Below are positions 60,192-64,000 of a DNA stretch of 64,000 bases, in pieces. The notes beneath the pieces were generated by a model, which did not search any database, had not been told where the DNA came from, and was given only the letters and a program-made list of their open reading frames with translations. The DNA is from Anaerocolumna jejuensis DSM 15929 (lineage in GTDB: Bacteria > Bacillota > Clostridia > Lachnospirales > Lachnospiraceae). The DNA lies in the NCBI RefSeq assembly GCF_900142215.1, contig NZ_FRAC01000022.1:62001-126000 (forward strand), given 5' to 3'. Position 1 is the stretch's first letter; each line of letters begins with the position of its first letter. The position numbers were made by a program, and so were the translations under genes.

Positions 60192-60794
60192 TTACTTTAA
60201 AAGCTTGGGCATAGGATAGTAGCGAAATTCTGCTTTACCTATAATTTCGTCCCTGGTGGCAAAGGTATGCTCCCAGAATCTTGAATCAAAGGAATCATTT
60301 CTATTATCACCCATTAAGAAGTAAGAATCCTTGGGAACGGTATAGGGACCGTAATCTCCTACAGGAGTTTCTCTTAGATAATCCTCTTTTAAAGGAGTCT
60401 TACTGTCGTTAATATAAACCTTACCGTCTTTTATTTTAACGGTTTCTCCTGGAAGTCCGATAATGCGCTTCAGGTATTTCTGGCTTTCATCATCGGGGAA
60501 ATTAAATACGATAATATCGCCGCGCTGCGGTTCGTGAAAATGATAGCTGAGTCTTGAGGCAATAATTCGGTCGCCGATCATAATGGTATTCTCCATGGAA
60601 CCGGTGGGTACTTCTGCACTTACTATAATATAGTGATTTAAAACAAAAGAAATCACTAAAGCCAGCAGTATGATCTTTATCCAACTGAATATCTCTTTCT
60701 TAGCCGAGAAAGTTTCCTGCTTTTCTTTGGAGGAACCTGATTCCTGAGATTCTGCAATTGGTTCATTAGGTTCATTCATCCTATTTTCTGCCAT
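60192..60794 (-). CDS. lepB: Signal peptidase I
   Basis: A 200-residue membrane serine protease that cleaves signal peptides. A charged N-terminus is followed by one helix (IILLALVISFVLNHYIIV). The catalytic Ser is in VPTGSMENTIMIGD and the general-base Lys in KYLKRIIGLPGETVKI; the family box GDNRNDSFDSRFWE is present. Type I with a single N-terminal anchor, as in Gram-positives. Reads towards rplQ, opposite to the ribosomal operon. GGGG-rich but weak Shine-Dalgarno (AAAGGGG) about 7 bases upstream. Confidence 0.95.
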   Translation of the reverse strand: MAENRMNEPNEPIAESQESGSSKEKQETFSAKKEIFSWIKIILLALVISFVLNHYIIVSAEVPTGSMENTIMIGDRIIASRLSYHFHEPQRGDIIVFNFPDDESQKYLKRIIGLPGETVKIKDGKVYINDSKTPLKEDYLRETPVGDYGPYTVPKDSYFLMGDNRNDSFDSRFWEHTFATRDEIIGKAEFRYYPMPKLLK

Positions 60795-60848
60795 GATTAA
60801 TCCCCTTTTTCGATTTTATGTATACGAAATCTATAGCTTATTAAAGCT

Positions 60849-60877
60849 ATTTTACCATAGAAAGAAGCAGGTAACAA
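60849..60877 (-). promoter_or_regulatory. lepB promoter
   Basis: Minus strand TTGTTA (60872-60877), 17-bp spacer, TAAAAT (60849-60854), about 55 bp before the start codon. Confidence 0.65.
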
Positions 60878-60994
60878 GAAATAAAGGTAAATAATCATAT
60901 GAATAGGAGAAATTTAACAAAAATCTGATTATAGAAGCACTAGTGAAAAATACGTTGCATTTATGGAGATAATATTTTAAAATGTAAAAAGTAT

Positions 60995-61024
60995 TGACAA
61001 TAGTAATGTCAGTTAATTATGCTG
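60995..61024 (+). promoter_or_regulatory. Putative promoter of the ecf operon
   Basis: TTGACA (60995-61000), 18-bp spacer, TATGCT (61019-61024). The ecfA1 start lies about 240 bp downstream. Confidence 0.5.
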
Positions 61025-61230
61025 TCCCGGAAAGAGATAGCTGTGAAAGAAAAGGCAATTATCACTTTTTATAATAGGAAGAACTACAAGCAGACTTGTG
61101 GCATGTAATGGCGGCTTATATGAATTATTGAGAAGCCTGCGAAATCCTCAGCCCAAGCTTGCGGCACGTTGGGAAGGCATGGCAGCTAAAGTGAAAATTA
61201 TAAAGCAATCTTCACTTTCTATTTAAGCAG

Positions 61231-61266
61231 TTTCGCAAGTAAACTTGCGAAATGCATGGAGGTTAA
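61231..61266 (+). promoter_or_regulatory. Hairpin plus ribosome binding site before ecfA1
   Basis: TTTCGCAAGT-AA-ACTTGCGAAA, a perfect 10-bp stem, directly followed by TGCATGGAGGTTAA and the ATG. The segment 61243-61266 is repeated exactly before ecfT. Confidence 0.6.
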
Positions 61267-61267
61267 T

Positions 61268-62137
61268 ATGGAAATGGTAAAAGCAGAAGGTTTGGTATTT
61301 GAATATATCAGGCGGAATGATGAAGGTGAAATAGAATCCATCAATCGTGCAGTAGATAATGTGGATTTAGGGATAAAAAAGGGTGATTTTGTTGCGATAT
61401 TGGGGCATAATGGTTCCGGTAAGTCAACACTTGCCAAGCATATCAATGCAATATTAACTCCTACGGAAGGAACTATTTGGGTAGGGGGTATTAATACCAG
61501 AGAAGAAGAGCATATATGGGACATCAGGCAGAATGCCGGAATGGTATTTCAAAATCCGGACAACCAGATAATTGGGACTGTAGTGGAAGAAGATGTGGGC
61601 TTTGGTGCGGAAAACCTTGGCGTACCCACGGAAGAAATCTGGGAAAGGGTGGAGAAGAGCTTAAAGGCAGTCGGAATGTTAGAATACCGGAAGCATTCTC
61701 CCAATAAGCTTTCCGGCGGACAGAAGCAGAGAGTTGCTATAGCAGGAATTATGGCCATGAAGCCTCAATGCATTGTTCTGGATGAACCAACTGCCATGCT
61801 TGATCCCATGGGACGTAAAGAAGTCATTGAAACTGTACGGGAATTAAATAAGAAGGAAAAGGTAACGGTCATCCTGATAACACATTACATGGAAGAGGTT
61901 ATTAATGCCGATAAAGTCATTGTAATGGATAGTGGCAAAGTAGTAATGGAAGGAACACCAAGGGAAATTTTTAAGGAAGTGGAAGAACTCAAAAAATACC
62001 GTTTGGATGTACCCCAGGTAACTGAATTAAGCTATGAATTAAGGCAGAGCGGCCTGATGATACCAGAAGGGATATTGACAGTGGATGAGCTTGTTAAGGC
62101 CATATGCGCACTGAAGGAAGGCAGTCCGGCTTTATAG
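61268..62137 (+). CDS. ecfA1: ECF transporter ATPase EcfA1
   Basis: A 289-residue ABC ATPase of the energy-coupling module that powers uptake of vitamins and metal ions through exchangeable S components. Walker A is GHNGSGKSTLAKHINAI, the Q-loop MVFQNPDNQIIGTVVEEDV, the signature LSGGQKQRVAIAG and Walker B IVLDEPTAMLDPMG. Longer frame starts at 61256, but that ATG is part of the Shine-Dalgarno region; GGAGG is 5 bases before the ATG at 61268. Followed by its paralogue after 148 bp. Confidence 0.95.
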   Translation: MEMVKAEGLVFEYIRRNDEGEIESINRAVDNVDLGIKKGDFVAILGHNGSGKSTLAKHINAILTPTEGTIWVGGINTREEEHIWDIRQNAGMVFQNPDNQIIGTVVEEDVGFGAENLGVPTEEIWERVEKSLKAVGMLEYRKHSPNKLSGGQKQRVAIAGIMAMKPQCIVLDEPTAMLDPMGRKEVIETVRELNKKEKVTVILITHYMEEVINADKVIVMDSGKVVMEGTPREIFKEVEELKKYRLDVPQVTELSYELRQSGLMIPEGILTVDELVKAICALKEGSPAL

Positions 62138-62285
62138 TAGAATGATCAAAAGCTTTCGGATCAGAATTTCCGATAGGATGATATCCTTGTTCAGGCTATT
62201 TATATCGAATGAACGAAAGGTAAAGAAGAGACAGTATCCATTCGTTGTATTAAGGGTATCTTAGGAGTATAGAAAAGAGGTAGTT

Positions 62286-63134
62286 ATGCCAATTATAATA
62301 GATAAGTTACAATATGTATACAGCCCTCAGACAGCTTATGAGAAGCATGCACTAAGGGATATCAATCTGGTTATTAATGACGGTGAATTTATAGGATTAA
62401 TTGGGCATACAGGGTCCGGTAAATCTACGCTGATACAGCACTTAAACGGGTTGCTCCGTGCAACCGGCGGCACAATATATTTTAATGGACAGGATATCTA
62501 TGAGAAAAATTTCAGCATGAAATCTTTAAGAAGCAAAGTAGGTCTTGTTTTTCAGTACCCGGAACATCAGCTTTTTGAAACAACTGTGTACAAGGATGTG
62601 AGTTTTGGACCCAAAAACCTTGGTCTGGATCAGCTGGAGATAGCTGTAAGAACCTATGAAGCCATTAAGATGGTAGGACTTGGGGAGGATATGATTGATG
62701 CCTCACCCTTTGAGCTTTCCGGCGGCCAAAAAAGAAGAGTTGCCATAGCAGGTGTCCTGGCTATGAAGCCGGAGTTTCTGATTCTGGACGAGCCCACTGC
62801 CGGCCTTGACCCAAAAGGCAGGGATGAGATATTGGAGCAGATAAATAAGCTCCACAAAGAAAGCGGAATAACGATTATACTGGTATCCCACAGTATGGAA
62901 GATGTGGCGAAATATGCTGACAAGCTGGTGGTTATGAATAAGGGAAGCGTTGTTTTCCATGACACACCCCATAAGGTATTTGAGCATTATAAGGAGCTTG
63001 AGGAAATGGGACTTGCAGCACCTCAGGTAACCTACGTAATGCATGAATTAAAATCAAGAGGAATACCCGTTAGAACAGATGCAACTACAGTGGAAGAGGC
63101 AAAAGAAGAAATCCTGAAGGGTTTAAAAAGCTAA
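62286..63134 (+). CDS. ecfA2: ECF transporter ATPase EcfA2
   Basis: A 282-residue second ATPase of the ECF module. Walker A GHTGSGKSTLIQHLNGL, Q-loop LVFQYPEHQLFETTVYKDV, signature LSGGQKRRVAIAGVLA, Walker B LILDEPTAGLDPKG. N-terminus PIIIDKLQYVYSPQTAYEKH is typical of the EcfA2 type. AGAGG about 6 bases before the ATG. Forms a heterodimer with EcfA1. Confidence 0.95.
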   Translation: MPIIIDKLQYVYSPQTAYEKHALRDINLVINDGEFIGLIGHTGSGKSTLIQHLNGLLRATGGTIYFNGQDIYEKNFSMKSLRSKVGLVFQYPEHQLFETTVYKDVSFGPKNLGLDQLEIAVRTYEAIKMVGLGEDMIDASPFELSGGQKRRVAIAGVLAMKPEFLILDEPTAGLDPKGRDEILEQINKLHKESGITIILVSHSMEDVAKYADKLVVMNKGSVVFHDTPHKVFEHYKELEEMGLAAPQVTYVMHELKSRGIPVRTDATTVEEAKEEILKGLKS

Positions 63135-63145
63135 TATTTTGGCAT

Positions 63146-63182
63146 TTTCTCAAGTATACTTGCGAAATGCATGGAGGTTAAA
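63146..63182 (+). promoter_or_regulatory. Repeated hairpin plus ribosome binding site before ecfT
   Basis: TTTCTCAAGT-AT-ACTTGCGAAA, one mismatch from the ecfA1 hairpin, then the same TGCATGGAGGTTAA before the ATG at 63183. Confidence 0.6.
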
Positions 63183-63995
63183 ATGATTCGTGACATAACA
63201 ATCGGACAATATTACCCGGCAGAATCACTGATCCATAAGCTGGACCCAAGAGTGAAGTTAGTGGGAACTATTGTTTATATCATCGCACTGTTTGTAATAG
63301 ATTCCTATATAGGCTATCTGCTGGCAGCAGCAGCCCTTTTCGCTGTAATAAAGCTGTCCAGGGTGCCGATGAAGTTCATAGTAAGAGGATTAAAGCCAAT
63401 TATTGCAATATTACTGTTTACTTTGGTATTTAACCTGTTTTTTACCCAGGGTGATCCGGTATTTAAGCTTGGAATTATTACGATAACAAAGCAGGGAATA
63501 AAGCTGTGCATTACCATGGCAATCCGCCTTGTACTGCTTATAGTCGGCTCATCCCTAATGACCTTTACAACAACTCCTAACCATCTTACAGACGGCTTAG
63601 AGAGCCTTCTGGGGCCTTTAAAAAAGATAAAAGTCCCTGTTCATGAAATATCCATGATGATGTCCATTGCATTAAGGTTTATTCCCATTCTAATGGAAGA
63701 AACGGATAAAATCATGAAAGCCCAGACTGCCAGAGGGGCGGACTTTGAAAGCGGTGGCCTGGTAAAAAAGGCAAAGGGGCTTATTCCCTTGCTGGTGCCT
63801 TTATTCGTATCAGCCTTTCGCAGGGCAAATGACCTTGCTATGGCCATGGAAGCCAGGTGCTACCGGGGCGGTGAAGGCAGAACTAAAATGAAGCCATTAA
63901 AATATAAGGGGATGGATATTGCGTCCTATCTGGTTTTAATCGTATTTTTTGCGGCAATAATTGTATTGAATCATGTAAATCTGATGTTGTTTTAG
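63183..63995 (+). CDS. ecfT: ECF transporter transmembrane protein EcfT
   Basis: A 270-residue integral membrane coupling subunit of the ECF transporter. An N-terminal segment YYPAESLIHKLDPRVKLVGT is the family signature; several hydrophobic helices follow. The coupling helices that grip the ATPases carry the Ala-Arg-Gly motifs, seen as QTARGADFE and MAMEARCYRGG. GGAGG lies 5 bases before the ATG at 63183. In this gene neighbourhood truA, rplM and rpsI usually follow, beyond the window edge. Confidence 0.95.
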   Translation: MIRDITIGQYYPAESLIHKLDPRVKLVGTIVYIIALFVIDSYIGYLLAAAALFAVIKLSRVPMKFIVRGLKPIIAILLFTLVFNLFFTQGDPVFKLGIITITKQGIKLCITMAIRLVLLIVGSSLMTFTTTPNHLTDGLESLLGPLKKIKVPVHEISMMMSIALRFIPILMEETDKIMKAQTARGADFESGGLVKKAKGLIPLLVPLFVSAFRRANDLAMAMEARCYRGGEGRTKMKPLKYKGMDIASYLVLIVFFAAIIVLNHVNLMLF

Positions 63996-64000
63996 AATAA

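Larger units (their letters stand above)
60795..61267. other. Divergent region between lepB and ecfA1
   Basis: Contains the lepB promoter (minus), a probable ecf promoter at 60995-61024 (plus) and a 200-base leader with a hairpin just before the ecfA1 ribosome binding site. No gene seen. Confidence 0.6.

Overview
The window looks like a chromosomal segment from a low-to-moderate GC Gram-positive anaerobe of the class Clostridia, most likely family Lachnospiraceae. This is inferred from the S10-spc-alpha gene order running into adk-map-KOW-infA-rpmJ-rpsM-rpsK-rpsD-rpoA-rplQ and ecfA1-ecfA2-ecfT, from strong AGGAGG ribosome binding sites with frequent GTG and TTG starts, from the long rpsJ leader, and from a C-di-GMP-I riboswitch before a secreted protein. 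No rRNA, tRNA, CRISPR array or intact insertion sequence was seen.

Layout. 1-6.2 kb: partial acyltransferase (plsC type), rpoD, a MIF-like tautomerase, an N-acetylmuramoyl-L-alanine amidase, a DUF134 regulator joined to an Mrp/NifX-like fusion protein, and a convergent Y-family polymerase. 6.4-7.3 kb: class II fructose-bisphosphate aldolase. 7.9-17.2 kb: a carbohydrate locus with a GH130 phosphorylase, a YesN/YesM two-component pair, a sugar ABC importer without its ATPase, and a cytoplasmic GH5 enzyme; I infer uptake of beta-linked (possibly manno- or gluco-) oligosaccharides and breakdown inside the cell. 17.6-21.3 kb: a P-type cation ATPase, an unlisted 48-residue small ORF and a MarR regulator, linked by a shared AGTTC operator half-site. 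21.7-23.4 kb: alpha-phosphoglucomutase. 23.5-27.4 kb: a pspA-ydjG-ydjH-ydjI type membrane-stress operon. 27.7-31.2 kb: SGNH hydrolase, LacI regulator, SAM methyltransferase. 31.3-35.6 kb: a 7TM hybrid sensor kinase whose first kinase module has lost its phosphoacceptor histidine, plus a REC-BTAD regulator. 36.2-42.1 kb: a 1536-residue sortase-anchored adhesin and a riboswitch-controlled transglutaminase-like exported protein.

42.4-43.2 kb is a non-coding block holding a 75-bp palindromic MITE-like element with a 9-bp target duplication, a 245-bp fold-back element, a strong promoter and a structured rpsJ leader. 43.2-59.9 kb is the ribosomal protein supercluster, in which the KOW gene between map and infA is frameshifted. 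60-64 kb holds another 190-bp fold-back element, lepB on the minus strand and the ECF transporter energizing module.

The signals most worth following are the palindromic repeat elements, the MarR/small ORF/ATPase circuit, the degenerate hybrid kinase, the broken KOW gene, and the structured leaders within the ribosomal operons. Several starts were moved from the longest open frame to the codon with a properly spaced Shine-Dalgarno sequence; each case is explained in its entry.
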